Shown: in pieces, positions 32,271 through 43,759 of the stretch
Layout of the letters: the number at the start of each line of letters is the position of its first letter
Position numbering within the stretch: position 1 is the first letter of the stretch
DNA from: Isoetes taiwanensis
Taxonomy: Eukaryota > Streptophyta > Lycopodiopsida > Isoetales > Isoetaceae
Direction: 5' to 3'
Assembly: GCA_021234155.1 (NCBI GenBank)
Contig: JAJEKV010000006.1
Span: 25,884,253-25,948,252, forward strand
Length of the DNA stretch: 64,000 nt
Program-made: the position numbers and the translations under genes
The notes under the pieces: model-generated
Databases searched by the model: none
Told to the model about the DNA's origin: nothing
Seen by the model: only the letters and a program-made list of their open reading frames with translations

Positions 32271-34393
32271 TGCTACCATGATTTGGCAAAAGATAGAAGA
32301 GCAAATGACATTTCACATTAATGGCTAACAACTTGTTGAAGCATGTGCATGGCCCAAGTCAACTCAAGAACTCGAGCTGAAGAACCAAGCAAGGACTTTC
32401 ATTTGAAACATCACAAGAAAGGATCAAAAGTGAAAAAGTCAAAGTCACACAAGAAGGAGGGCAAGGTCAACTTAAGGAAGCTACATGGCAATATCAAGAT
32501 GGGAAGATCCCTTGAGAAGTAAGAAGTTCACTCAAATTCAAATTCTTAGGCATTATTTACATCTTGAGCACCCTTTGTCTCCATTTGCCTCACCTTATCT
32601 CCACCTTTATACAAACCCCAAAATGGCTCAAACTCTTTTCCTAGTCAAAAACTACTCACACCATCCATGATACACCCTCCATTCACTTGAGATAATTAAA
32701 AATCCGTACAAAACTTGACCTACCAATGGTCAAGAGGACACATTCTCTCTCAAAGACAAAGGGAGAGAAGGAACCCACATTTTCAATACCAAGTTGCTTG
32801 TGCAAAAGATAAGCCCAAACATGGTCAAAACAATTGGCCAAATATGCATTTGATGGATCTACATTACAAAACATGCCATGTCATCATCCACCTCACCAAA
32901 GTTGGCCACCTCATCACACACCATATTCCTTTTCTTCACCTCACAAAGTTTTTGACTAGGGGAAAAGTTTTTGCCAAGTCACTACATGCCAAGTCACCCC
33001 ATGCCACGTCACCCTTGGATTGCCAACACACATCCCAAACTTGCCACATTTCCAAATTCCAAAGCCATCCCATCTCAAAAAATGAATAAAATCCTTTTTC
33101 CAAAAAGATCTTCCATAGGGTGGGGCATCAATAAAGATTCCATATGGTACTAAAAGATTCCAAAGTGGACCATGGGTTGACCCTATATTCTTGATTCTTG
33201 GGAATGGTGCCCTATTGCTTAAAAATAAAAACAAATGTTTTTTTTCCATATAACCCCTCAACCTAAGCTTCATTTCCTCAAATCCCCTCGCGCCACGTTA
33301 CACTGGAACTATTTCACGAAAGATGCCTCTGGGATGTTTGTTCTCTGCGAAGCTCTCTGACCTAAAAAAGATAAGGCCAAGATTCGACTTCTCCGGTAGA
33401 TCTGACCTGGTAATCATGAGCCCGAGCATCTTCCTTACACCCCTGTACCCCAAGAAGCATCTTGAACTACCTAAAGACAAAGCCAAACTAACCTAGATGC
33501 CAAGAATAGACCCAAACAAAAAGAATAAAAGGGGAAACATTTTCAAAACAAAGGCCACTTCGCATGCGAAGATTCGACCTCCGGAGGCTGTGAATGGACC
33601 GGATGTGGAGTACAAGCTAAGAATGACCTGCCTTGCATGAAATTCCTTCTTATTTGATGCAAAAACTTGAATGTGTACCTTCTTATGAATATTTCTGATC
33701 TTGTGCCCAAGACCCCGAGCTTGGGAATATATGTTTATTTTCTATGTGATGATTGAATGAAAGAAAATCCGACCTTGGTAAGCACTATTGTCATTGTGTT
33801 TTAAGCAAAATTAGTATTCTCAATATTGTTTCCAAAGCCTAGTATTATCTAGAGAAATTAGTCAAGCACTGTGTTTTCTAGAAGAATTTCCTATTTATCT
33901 AACTCAGAGCTAAAGTTGCTGCCTATTACACAAAATCTCTAGAAGCAAAAAAGGGGGGCAAAAGACTTCCAAAAGGATTTTATGCACTTATTCTGCAGAA
34001 TCATCAGAAACTATGCCAGTTGACAAAACTTAAAAAGGCGCTCTATTCACACTTTTGCAAAAAAGAGCTCTCGGGTTGGGCTATTGACCAAAAATTGACC
34101 CAGTCAGTTCGATCAATTTCTCATAGCGATCCTAAGAATTTACAAACAGACCTTCTCAGGCTACTCAAGCACTCTTCCTAGTGAATAACAAGATTGACCT
34201 CACAGATGAAAGCTCAAAGGATCATGCATGAGAAGGTTTTTGCTGTGATAGTCTTTTTTCTGTTTAGGGAAACTAATCTTCTTTAACAGTTTGAGCATTT
34301 CTTCTGCAATATTTTCTTACAGAGTGGTTGCCTATAGCAACCTGGAGGTTCTAAACCCTTGAGGTTGAAGGTTTGCCAGGAATACCTTCAACA
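32271..34393 (+). repeat. 3' LTR of the Ty3/gypsy element
   Basis: This copy is about 2,123 bases long and matches the 5' LTR from TGCTACCATGATTT to CTTCAACA. The purine-rich tract normally next to the LTR is not obvious; GGGCTGGAGGA lies about 22 bases upstream. The GTTTC duplication follows directly. Confidence 0.9.
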
Positions 34394-34398
34394 GTTTC

Positions 34399-35159
34399 AT
34401 TAAAACTACAATAGGAAAAACACGTCTTATTGTATGAAAAACAAAACTAATGAAAATAACACATGGAAATTGAAGGAAACTATGTCAAAATTTGCGTTGT
34501 TTTTGGGCAAAGATCACACTAAAAAATTATGCATTGTTTTTTCTTTTGAGCGAAAAATTACAGATGTGTTTTACGCATTGTTTTTGTCTAGCAACCATGG
34601 TAAGAATCACACATAAAATTATGTGTTGTTTTTATCTAAAAACCACGCCAAAAAACCACACCAAAGACCACACCAAAAAAGTACACGTTGTTTCTAGCAT
34701 TTTCGGAATAATAATATGCACGGTCTTTATTTGTTCTTTTGCAAAAAAGACAGCAAAAAACTACACATGGAGCAAATTTTGGGGTTATAATGTCAGATGG
34801 CAGACTGCTCTTGTTTTGGTTGATAATGTCCATGTATCAAAGCTTATAACGGCTATGACAGAGGAGGACATAGAGGCGGAACACTATGCAATCAAAGCAG
34901 AAGTTAATATGCCAAAAAAAGATCTTATAATATGGTAAATCGAATGTCATAACCACCTGGCTTGTCTATGAAATGCGAAGGGAAAACCACGACAACTGTT
35001 GCCTTAGACTTCAAGTCTTCATTGTATTGCTTGAGATATAGTGCCAGCTTCTCTTCTAGCGAGATCATAAACATGAGAAAATTCTATTGGGGCATGAAAC
35101 CAGCAGACATGACTACATTTGCTTATAACATGCTAGATGTCTGTTCGGAGAACATGTAG
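34399..35159. repeat. Imperfect repeats of a TTGTTTTT-containing unit; no clear gene
   Basis: Between about 34490 and 34695 the motif (T/C)(G/A)(C/T)(G/A)TTGTTTTT recurs at 34495, 34530, 34575, 34622 and 34684. It alternates with A-rich pieces containing CACAC and AAAAATTA. At 34640-34680 ACCACACCAAA is repeated four times with changes. After it a short open frame (LVDNVHVSKLITAMTEEDIE, ending 34938) is protein-like but unrecognised. Confidence 0.5.
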
Positions 35160-35160
35160 A

Positions 35161-35640
35161 TGAAAAAAGTCATGCTGAATAACAAGCAAGTTTGCTTGAA
35201 AGCATGGCATAGGGCCTATGGCATACCAATGTCTACGTTGTATAAGTGGAGAAAACATTTCTCAGCTGGTCATAGAGTAGCTGAACATGGGAATACCGGT
35301 CAATAAACATAATCTTAAATGCTAAAACTACAAGGTGCCTTCAATGGGTTTCATGATGGACACCATACTCCCCGTGCAAGAAGAGAAAGATGGTATCAAT
35401 AGAGTTATTTCATGCAAGGACTTGATAAAAAAAAATGGAGAAGCATGGATCTTTTATATGAACTAACATGCACCTCCAAGTAAAGAGTACAAATTGTATT
35501 AATAACTTTATAAGAAGCTAAAAAGAAACATTATTGATGTTTGTCATAGACTCCTTCTAGCAAGGTTTAGAGCATAGGAGTTTGCCACAATGCTCATTCC
35601 TTCGAAAATTGATTTGGAAGCAATGGGATTTTGTATGAAC
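35161..35640 (+). pseudogene. Fragment resembling the N-terminal helix-turn-helix of transposase-like proteins
   Basis: The stretch from 35161 reads VCLKAWHRAYGIPMSTLY, then KWRKHFSAGHRVAEHGNTG, before a stop. The order C-x-x-AW, GIP-ST-Y and EHGNTG is a pattern I associate with N-termini of the same uncharacterised transposase-like proteins that carry the SDGC motif. The following 300 bases are open in another frame with stops (MDTILPVQEEKDGINRVISC). The link to the fragment at 335-1583 is inference. Confidence 0.35.
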
Positions 35641-36704
35641 TAAGGCACCACAATTTTCAATCAATCAAAAGTTATAGCGTAACGTTTTTGTTCTTAAGTT
35701 CCTCGCAGACATAGATTTGATTTTCAATACCATCATCTGCAAGCAAATGAGTTCACTTGCTAATAGTGTATAGCTAGTAACACAATTGTTGTAGTATGTA
35801 TATGGCAAGATTCAGTAATTGTAGCAAAGATAGACTTAAATGCAAGTGTATTGGCTTTATCTATCATTTTATTTTCTAGGATTGGCTAGTGCTATGAGAG
35901 GCTTTGCCTTCTTTGTAGCAATCCCTTGAGCCTCTTCCATATTGACCTCGGTCACCTTCCAACTAAATGCATAAAGAAGATGAGCCAAAGTGCTTTCCAC
36001 CATTCTCAAACCCATTAACAATCCTGACATGCTCTTACACCGATCCAAAGGGTAGCAACTCAAAATCTTGGCCTTTTTACATCTATGTTGCTCTTCAAGA
36101 ACCTCGTCTCGAGCAAATTCTAGTGGTCTATCCCATATTCGAGGGTCTCGCCCAATTCCCCATACATTCACCATCACTCGTGGTATCCTTTTTTATCTCA
36201 TAATCTGCCACCATACAATCTTCTATGGCTTTGCGTGGAACTAACAATGGTGCAGAGGGTGCAACCTCAAAGTCTCCTTCACAATTGCTTTCAGATATTT
36301 GAGGTGTTCTAAGCATGATTCTTCCACGACTCCATGTGTTCCTACTATTTGATCTAGCTCTTCCCGTGCATGCTTTGTGTAGGGTAGATGGAGCATGGAG
36401 AAGTTCTTTCGATAGTGCCCATTCCGTCAAATTTCAGTAGTTGAAGTCGCCCCGAGTTGCTCCTAGAAAAAGCCTCCCGCAAGAGAGTGGAAGAAAAGAA
36501 CATAAATAAAAAAAAATGAAAAAAAACAAATGTGTTTTTTCGTTTTCCTTTTCCACAAAATTTGGGGTTAAAAAATATACCAGAATAGAAACTTTGATTT
36601 GGTCTTCTTGCAGCTTTATACCATCTATTGAGGAATCCAACAAAGCATCTACAAAGTCGAATATACCCCCGCTTGATCCGAGGGCCTGCTTGCCTTTAGG
36701 GTAG

Positions 36705-39369
36705 GGTGGCCTTACTTAAATCGGTGCCCTAAAATTGTGGACACCGTGTGACCAAAACCAGATGTTCGACGACCCAACCACGATTTAGGAAAACCCTAAC
36801 GTGAAGAACGGCATGCTGCATGTCGGCACAGATGGTGCCCACAGATGGCACTGGGAGTCCCTCCTTCAATCGCGCCCAGCCCTTCGTATAATCACGCACA
36901 GCCCAGGTATGAATCAATGGATGCCTCTTTAATGATCACACAGCCTACCTTGCAATAATCACTCCTGGGCCACCTTAGATGGTCCGGGATTATGCCCGCT
37001 TGTGGTTCACAAGGAGCCCCTATTTATGGATCATTTGGAGTGATCACAAGCAAAAAAGGAGGAAAAGTAGCCGTTTGAGAGGGCATTCAGCCCTATTTAT
37101 GGATCATTTGGAGTGATTACAGGCATGGATGACTTGCAGCCCGCCAAATTTGAGAGTGTTTATGAGGGGCTGAATCCAAGGGTGTTTATGCATGCCACTT
37201 CATCAATCCTGATCTCCTTCTATCTCAGCCTTCCAATTTAGAGTGTATCCCCGGGCCCAAGTTTGTCTATATAAGTCCTAGCTCTTCGATTGTAAAGCAT
37301 CCATTCCTCTCTTTCTATGGCTTTAACTAGAGCAAGAGCCGCAAGAAGCCCCGACTGGGATGGTGAGTGTGTCGGCTGCAGAGATTCCCTCACGATTTGC
37401 TCTCTACTAGGCCTAGATCAAATGGTAGAAGAATTCATGCTCCCTCTCCTCAAGAACAAGCTATCACAGAACCAAATCATGCTGATCGAGGCCTAAAAAG
37501 GTGGTTAGAAATTATGCTAGAGGTTCATGGAGTGAGGATGCACTTGAGAAAGCCATGGTTGAGTTTCATTCAGTGGCTATACAAAGATGAGAAAAGTCTG
37601 CAAGGATGAATGGCATTCCTATTACCACGCTTAGGAACCATCTCTTCCATCTTTCTCATAGGAAGTGTGGCAAGAGACCTAGAGGTCCGACCGCTGAGGA
37701 AGAGGAGCAATTGAAGGAATGGTGTTTGCAAATGGTAATGGAAGGTCGGGAGTAACAAAGCACAATGTTAAGGGCAAAGGTTGCAGAAGTATGTGCAGCC
37801 GAATAACACCTTTTAAAAATGGAATTCCAGGCCCAAAGTGGTGGAGATGCTTTTAAAATAGGCATCCGTGATCCGAGCTTGAGAAAAGCTCAAATTATAG
37901 ATAATGCGAGAGCTCTTGCTCTCCAGACCTAATCTTGATGCCTTTTACAATGAATTGCAGAATGCTTATGCTGCTTTTGGGTTTGATGCTCATCACATTT
38001 GGAATTGTGATGAGTCTGGTGTCCAAGCAGGTAAAGAAGCGGGAGTTAGAGTGATTACCACAAAGAACACAAAGCGGTATCGTGAGAGAGTGATGCAAAA
38101 TAGGGAATGGATGACTCCCTTACATGTGTAAATGCAGCAGGAGAAAGGCTTCCTAACTTATACATTATGAAGGGAGTTAGGGCAAGGGAAGAATATCTAG
38201 AAGGCCTGGAACCCGATGCTGCACTATCTATGCAAAGGAGGGCATGGATGACTAATGACATCTTCAAAGATTGGGTGAATCATTTCAAAAAGGTGGTACC
38301 AGGTGGTGTGTCTCCAACCAATCCTCATTTGCTGATTTTGGATGGTCATGGATCCCATGTTACTTTAGAAACTGTGAAATTGGCTGCTAGCACAGGTTTA
38401 CAAATACCGCCACCTGCACACACATCACAATCGCTTGCAACCACTTGATGTTGCATGTTTCAAGCCTTTTAAAGAGGCATTCAGACTTATTAGACATGCT
38501 TATTGTATTTCTCACTTGGGAGTAGAGCCTTGTAAGGAGGATTTGGCTCAAATGGTGAGAGAGGCATTAGATAAAGCACTCACTCCACAAAATATCAAGT
38601 CTGGATTTAGGAAAACAGGAATCTGGCCTCTAGATGCTTCCAAAGTTCAGCCTGAATTGGGTGGAATTGGAGTTGAATTGCCTATTCAAGCTGGAGAGAA
38701 TCCAAATGCAGCTCTGGGGCCTCAAACCAGCAATGCAGGTACTTCAGAATGTAATAAGATTGAATTCAATGCTAGTGCATTCTCAATCTCCAAGCCGAAT
38801 ATGGTCCATTGATCCTCTGGACCAAATGTTGGGAATGTACAAGAATGGAGCTTCAGCTCTTCCGAGAAGAGCATCTAAGAGGGTTAGGACCCTCAATTCT
38901 TTGTACAATAATGACTATGTTCAATGATGACCCTTTAAGCTGTGTCTTGAAACTTTTATTTCTTCACTAAGGTACAAATTCACCTTTCAGATCTTATTTG
39001 CTGTAATCTGTTGCTCTTAGAGCAAGTTAATAGAAAATGATATTGTTATTTTAGGGGCTATGTGCATGCCAACATAGGACAGTTTGTGTTCCAATTGATC
39101 AGATATGCTGATCCATTTGAGGGCATGCAGCGATTCAACAAAGGGTGAGATTGTGTTTCACTTTGGGCCATGTTGTGATTCAGTTTAGTCCAGAAAGAGC
39201 AGCCCTTTTAAGGCTTTATAAGTACCTTGTTTGGAACTGAACCTGCCCACACGTTACACCATCAGAAAGCCCATGTCAAGAGCTTCCAATTGAGCCTGCC
39301 TCCGTGTGTTTCTGGTATCTGATCAGCAAGTTATGGGGGTTTGAATTCTTATTTGGTCCATGTATGGGC
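36705..39369 (+). mobile_element. Pogo-like DNA transposon inserted in P450 exon 1
   Basis: This segment separates two parts of one P450 exon and holds a pogo-type transposase on the opposite strand to the P450. The limits are set only by where P450 homology stops. I could not find terminal inverted repeats or the expected TA duplication, so the true ends may lie inside. At 37025-37130 the phrase CCCTATTTATGGATCATTTG occurs twice about 75 bases apart. Confidence 0.65.
37500..38927 (+). pseudogene. Pogo/jerky-like transposase (DDE_1 type), decayed
   Basis: An N-terminal helix-turn-helix is seen in pieces: WSEDALEKAMVEFHS (about 37520-37565) and GIPITTLRNHLFHLSH (37610-37660), then a stretch rich in Glu. 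The catalytic domain has the first Asp in IWNCDESGVQAG (38009), the second in LLILDGHGSH (38341), and the third in QPLDVACFKPFKEAF (38447). That spacing is near 35 residues, with a frame change between the last two. The C-terminal part, GFRKTGIWPLD, is typical of this group. Plant pogo-like proteins cut and paste at TA sites in the nucleus. Stops at 37610-37900 and several frameshifts make it inactive. Confidence 0.85.
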
Positions 39370-40141
39370 AGCCCACCATATGCTGCAGAATAATATCAGA
39401 CAGAAAAGCCTCCAACTTATCGCGCAAACTCTTGGCCCTCTTCTCATATCCCTTCAGATCTAACCACCCTAACTGGGGAATGAAATCGGATATATTTACC
39501 TCTTCCAGTAAACTCATCAATTCGTGTAACAGTTTGAAGAAATGAGCGCCCTGTACAATCCTTTTTCCGATAACAATCCTTCCTATTATGTTCATAGCGC
39601 AGTCATAGATCATATCAGAGGCATTGATTTCTTTGCCTTGCTTGGACAGGTCTGTTATAGCCCCAACCATGGACAAAAGCTCTTCCCTTCTGATCTGCTG
39701 GGTTTCGACCAATCTCTTGGGCGTAAGAAGCTCCGTCGTCAGAAATTTCCTCATCATCTTCCAGCGCTGCCCATACTCTGCAAACGACAAAGCTTGATCA
39801 TTATATAACAAAATTCTGGAACCCAAGATAGACGCCCTGCTCGCAAATCTGCTGTCCTGAATTTTCAAAAACTCCTTTGCCATGTCTGGTGTGGAAGCAA
39901 TCACTGTGGGATGGGCTCCGAATCTGAGAAGCATAATCGGGCCATATTTTTTTGCGATTTCATTCAGGCTTCGGTGCGGATTTTCGCCCAGCAAGTGCAG
40001 ATGGCCGATTATGGGAAGCGCAGGGGGTGAAGGCGGAAACCTCTTATTTTTGCGAGGAGTTCTGAAGAAGAAGCCAAGCAAAATTACAAGCAACAGAGTG
40101 GAACCGAAGAGAATGCCATAGCTGGAAAGATCTTCGCCCAT

Positions 40142-41639
40142 CGTATCAGCGGATTCAAGTGTTAGGAAAGAATTTGCAGTTTCTGAAACCTCCGTGTGGA
40201 TTTGGCTTAAAATTGAGACCATTGGTTTTTGTTCTCAACCGATAGGATCCACGTGTCCCTTTTGCAGCCAAATATTATTCGATTCACGCATAGACAAAGA
40301 CACGAAACAGAGTTAACTTAAAACATGTGGAATGCGAGCTTGATTTGCTGGGCTTGATTCATTGGTATTTAGTGTTTGAAATGATTGATAGAGAATTTTT
40401 ATGTCGAGGAGTGGACTATGTTTAGATTTACAAGAAATTTGTCGCGGCGGCCACTTTTTCAATCCCGTTGTTGTCTGTAGGGTGGGTTGAGAAAAAGGGA
40501 ATGTTTATAGTATTGCAACAATCATATTATCATATGTGAGAGGCGCTAAAATTGTTTGCCAAAGGTTACAACACTGTATAAGCATTAAAAGATCCCTACC
40601 AGAATCCCCTAGACCTTCTTTTGAATCTTTTCTGAGAGATTGTTAAGAGGCCACCTATTGCTTTTCTTGTATGAGCCCATCGAGAATAAGAACATGCTCT
40701 CTAGAAGAGCTCCAGATTTTTTTCTAAATGAGTGGATGCACATAAGTAGAGGCACACCTTGAAGCAAACACATGATTGAGTACCAAGCCCAAACGAAGAA
40801 TAAGTTTGCACTGCAGAATTAGTAGAAGAATGCTTCGAAAGGATTTGGAAGATGAAAATAAAGGATTGAAACCTAAGTCTTGCTGAATAAAGCTAGTTTA
40901 AATGGTAAAAGGGAGCTAATCTCTCCCTCTTCTGTTATGTGCTACTTCGGTTTGAATGCGTGGAGCTTCTGCTATGATCGAACAGGGTTGCGACATGAAC
41001 AACTCTTTGCTGATCCAACTAAAAATGTACAGGAATGTCCTCATCAGAAGAAAAGAAGAAGGAGCATTTTTTAGGTCATACGTCATACCACATTAGCAAA
41101 ACAACAAATGATGATCTGGAATAAACAAATTATAATTCAAAAATATAATTTTCTTGACATATTTCATTTATCTTATATGTTTGTGTAACCACTAAAATTC
41201 TCTCTGACAATGCCTTTCGTTGGTGTTGCAGCCGTTTACATTACCCAAATGGTGAGCGTTCTCATCCTAGTGAGTATATATTCTAAGTCTAAAGGACGTA
41301 AATGTTGGGGTTCATTTTTGTTTTTCACACAACCGTTGCTATTGTTGCAAGTTAAGCGGGAAATTGTTTCTGTAGGATGAATGAGGTGATGAAATTTGGA
41401 AATATATCTTGTAGAGCTGTTGAGTTTGTTGTGGATTCATGTCAGCAGAGAGTATTCTCCCATAATGGTGCTGACTTATAGAATGCGACAGAATTATACG
41501 TGGTCATAGAGCAATGTTAGGCATGTAAAAATTTGTTTTTTCATAACTTCTAAAGTCTTCTTCTTTTATATTTTTATTTATATGAGAAGGCGAATTGTTG
41601 GTATGGAAATAAGAAGTGGAACTGATTGCTTGTATTTTT
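40142..41639. other. No gene recognised; P450 upstream region and a dispersed repeat
   Basis: The right flank of the P450 would hold its promoter; nothing stands out. At 40880-41000 there is a segment, AATAAAGCTAGTTTAAATGG onward, that is related to 51630-51745 in the same orientation. No protein motif is visible. Confidence 0.45.
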
Positions 41640-41825
41640 ACGAATTTAATACCCCAGACTATGATTGTGACAGTAATATTGTTCATGGGAGCCTGCACAA
41701 AGCAACCTCACCTATCAATGGTAACTGAGTACATGCATATGGGATCACTATATCTGATTATTCACATTAGTGGTCAAGGACAAAAGTTAAGCTGGCGTAG
41801 AAGGCTTAAAATGCTGTGTAGTCTC
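41640..41825 (+). pseudogene. Raf-like MAPKKK kinase-domain fragment
   Basis: The translation contains VILFMGACTKQPHLSMVTEY, then MHMGSLYLIIHISGQGQKLS, then WRRRLKML. This matches subdomains IV-V and the following helix of plant Raf-like protein kinases, in particular the C group that has the LSWRRRLKML segment. Such kinases phosphorylate Ser/Thr in cytosolic signalling. The ATP loop, HRDLKS and DFG blocks are absent from both sides, so only one exon-sized piece remains. Confidence 0.75.
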
Positions 41826-42018
41826 TGGCTTATTTGTAAGTTAGAAGTGGGAGTAAGTTTATACTCAATTTGGAGTTAAGAGGCACTTGAATAAATCTAT
41901 TCTTATGTTGGTGTTCATGAATTCTCGTGTTTCAGTCGAGTTGAATGCACATGCACATTGATATTTCAATGTTGAAAACATCTTATAAATTAGCTACTAA
42001 TATTCAATTCGCCAGAAT

Positions 42019-42277
42019 TGTTGAAGACACCACCGACACTTGGCATGTACAAGAGATCGCCACGCCATTCTCCGCATCCGTGAGAAGACATGCATCCGCT
42101 ATATTCTGTTGTTCTTTTATTGTTGCCTGCTTTGTTTCATGATTCGCCCAAGGAGCTCATTGCCCGTTTCCGTTTTCATGATTCGCTCCAAGGAGCTCAT
42201 TGTATTTAGTCCAAACTCCTCGCATCAATAGATCGGTCCATTTCCATTGTATACTCGTTCTTGTTCTTGCTTTCACA
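42019..42277 (+). repeat. 5' LTR of the Ty1/copia element
   Basis: It has TG..CA ends. It contains two copies of TTCATGATTCGC.CCAAGGAG about 40 bases apart, both also present in the 3' LTR. A few small indels separate the two LTRs. Confidence 0.92.
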
Positions 42278-42291
42278 TGGTATCGTGAGCA
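42278..42291 (+). promoter_or_regulatory. Primer-binding site, initiator-tRNA type
   Basis: TGGTATCGTGAGCA lies directly after the 5' LTR. It resembles TGGTATCAGAGC, the usual plant copia site complementary to the 3' end of initiator methionine tRNA, with mismatches after the first seven bases. Confidence 0.8.
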
Positions 42292-42355
42292 CATGCTTTG
42301 ATTGAATCTGCGGATATCAAGAGAGATCCTGCGGCACCAAGGACGAAGTCCTATT

Positions 42356-43603
42356 ATGGCAACCAAGGCTGAATTCCAAAGATGGCTTTTATACCCCAAG
42401 CCTTTTGATGGCAAAGGCTACGATGGATGGAGAAGAATGGTAACATTGTATTTGAAGGCTGAAATGTTATGGGAGGTAGTCGATGGCAAAGGAGCCACGA
42501 CTGAAATCACGGGCGATGATCCAGCCCAACGTATGATCTTCGCTATGGAAACGTAAAGGTAGCAAGGCAAAGAGCTTGTCTTGCTTTTGTGTCTTTCCAA
42601 GAACGCATCGCAAGTAGTCGCCGGGAATTAGATAAAGGCAGCCAGAATCTCTGGGATTTTCTCAAGGCCCGCTATGGTATGCGATCTGAGGTAGAAATAC
42701 TGCAGATTCACCAAGAATTGGAAAACCTAAAATTCCAAGATGGTCAGGATATTCGTCTCCATGTCGCCAAACTTCAAGAGAAGTTTGATCAACTAGCCAA
42801 TGCTGGACCAGATCATGCTCTTTCCAATCCCCAGAAGAAGTTACGTCTATACACTTCTCTTCCATCCACATGGACGCATACTGTGGAACTCATGATGACC
42901 TCTAGGAAAACAGCAACTTGGGATGACATTGTTGAAGATCTGGTGGAGATATCTCTTATGCACAAGCAACGTGATGATCACCACAAGCCTGAGCAGGCAT
43001 ATGTTACACAAGCAAGGCAACCATCCAATCCTCAAAATCGCAAGCCTCCTCTTGCTCGTGATGGCACACCTCTCAGGAAAGATCAGTGCAGAAATTGCAT
43101 GGGCTTTGGACATTATGCACATGAATGTCCCAGCAAGCCATATCAAAGATCATCCTCTTCAAATTCTTCTGCTTCTAATTCTGCCAAGCATAATTCTGAA
43201 ACTCCTACTTCCAAGAAGCCAGATGAATCTGCCCATATGGTTGAAGCCTTAACTCTTGCAGAGGAGAATTGTCTCATGGAAGAAGCCTGCATTTCTGAAG
43301 TTGTCTACATAGACGAAGAAGCATGTCTTGCAGATACCCCTCCGGATATCTCGCCTGCATTCTATGGATTCATCTGTTTCACCGTAGACTCGCCAGGTAC
43401 ATCTATTATGGTGAATCGCCCTGAATTTCTTGTGAATTGTCTACCAATTCGTGGTGGTGTGCAATTAGGCTCCACTGCTCAAATCGAGGTCACTGGAAAA
43501 GGCAATTTTCGTCTTCCTCTTCTTCATGGGTCCGTTGCAGATCTTCCCAATGCTCGCTTTGTTCCCACCAAGAAGAACCTATTGTTCTGTTGTAAAATTG
43601 GCT
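42356..43603 (+). pseudogene. Gag, zinc knuckle and protease region of the Ty1/copia element
   Basis: The frame starts MATKAEFQRWLLYPKPFDG at 42356, breaks at 42555, and continues in the 338-codon frame 42589-43605. It contains LWDFLKARYGM and LHVAKLQEKFDQLA, matching the UBN2-type gag of plant copia elements. A CCHC zinc knuckle, CRNCMGFGHYAHEC, lies at 43087-43128. The protease part has FTVDSPGTSIMVN, where DSPG replaces the usual DSGA, then GVQLGSTAQIEVTGKG. Confidence 0.88.
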
Positions 43604-43759
43604 GACCAAGGAATGGTCACCTTTTTTACCTCGATTCAAGATACTATTTCCTAAAGATGTTGTTGTTTCGCTCTCCCATTGCACAAGGCGTGCAGGTTGG
43701 GAATCTTTATGAGATCCCTATTCTTCCAACAGATCAAAGTTTTCTCACGTAAACTTCTA

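Larger units (their letters stand above)
24025..34393 (+). mobile_element. Full-length Ty3/gypsy LTR retrotransposon, 10.4 kb, extra RNase H before RT
   Basis: The two ends are long, closely similar repeats that begin TGCTGCCATGATTT / TGCTACCATGATTT and end in TTTCAACA / CTTCAACA. They are flanked by the same 5 bases, GTTTC (24020-24024 and 34394-34398), a typical target-site duplication. Inside, in order on the plus strand, are gag, two zinc knuckles, protease, an RNase H domain, reverse transcriptase, a second degenerate RNase H, and integrase. Integrase last places it in Ty3/gypsy; the extra RNase H recalls the plant Tat lineage. Many stops and frameshifts make it non-functional. Confidence 0.95.
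35869..40141 (-). pseudogene. A-type cytochrome P450 gene (CYP71 clan), exon 1 split by a DNA transposon, exon 2 frameshifted
   Basis: The gene would encode an ER-anchored monooxygenase. The best start is the ATG at 40139-40141, not the in-frame ATG 27 codons upstream, because it gives a normal N-terminal anchor (SYGILFGSTLLLVILLGFF). The Pro-rich hinge FPPSPPALPIIGHLHLLG follows. The first part of exon 1 is open to about 39370 (to LSDIILQHM). The frame resumes at about 36704 with GGIFDFVDALLDSS and ends at a GT donor at 36590. After an AG acceptor at about 36478, exon 2 holds GATSTTE (oxygen-binding helix, degenerate), EWALSKELLH, KETLRLHP (ExxR), MVNVWGIGRDPRIWDRPLEF, and FELLPFGS. The heme-Cys loop is broken by two single-base losses near 36040-36060. 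It ends PLIALANPRK. At least four frame changes are in exon 2. A gymnosperm CYP750-like subfamily is possible but unproven. Confidence 0.9.

Noticed and set aside
37000-37140. Repeated CCCTATTTATGGATCATTTG as the transposon's terminal repeat
   Set aside because: The two copies are direct, not inverted, and both lie on the same side of the transposase.
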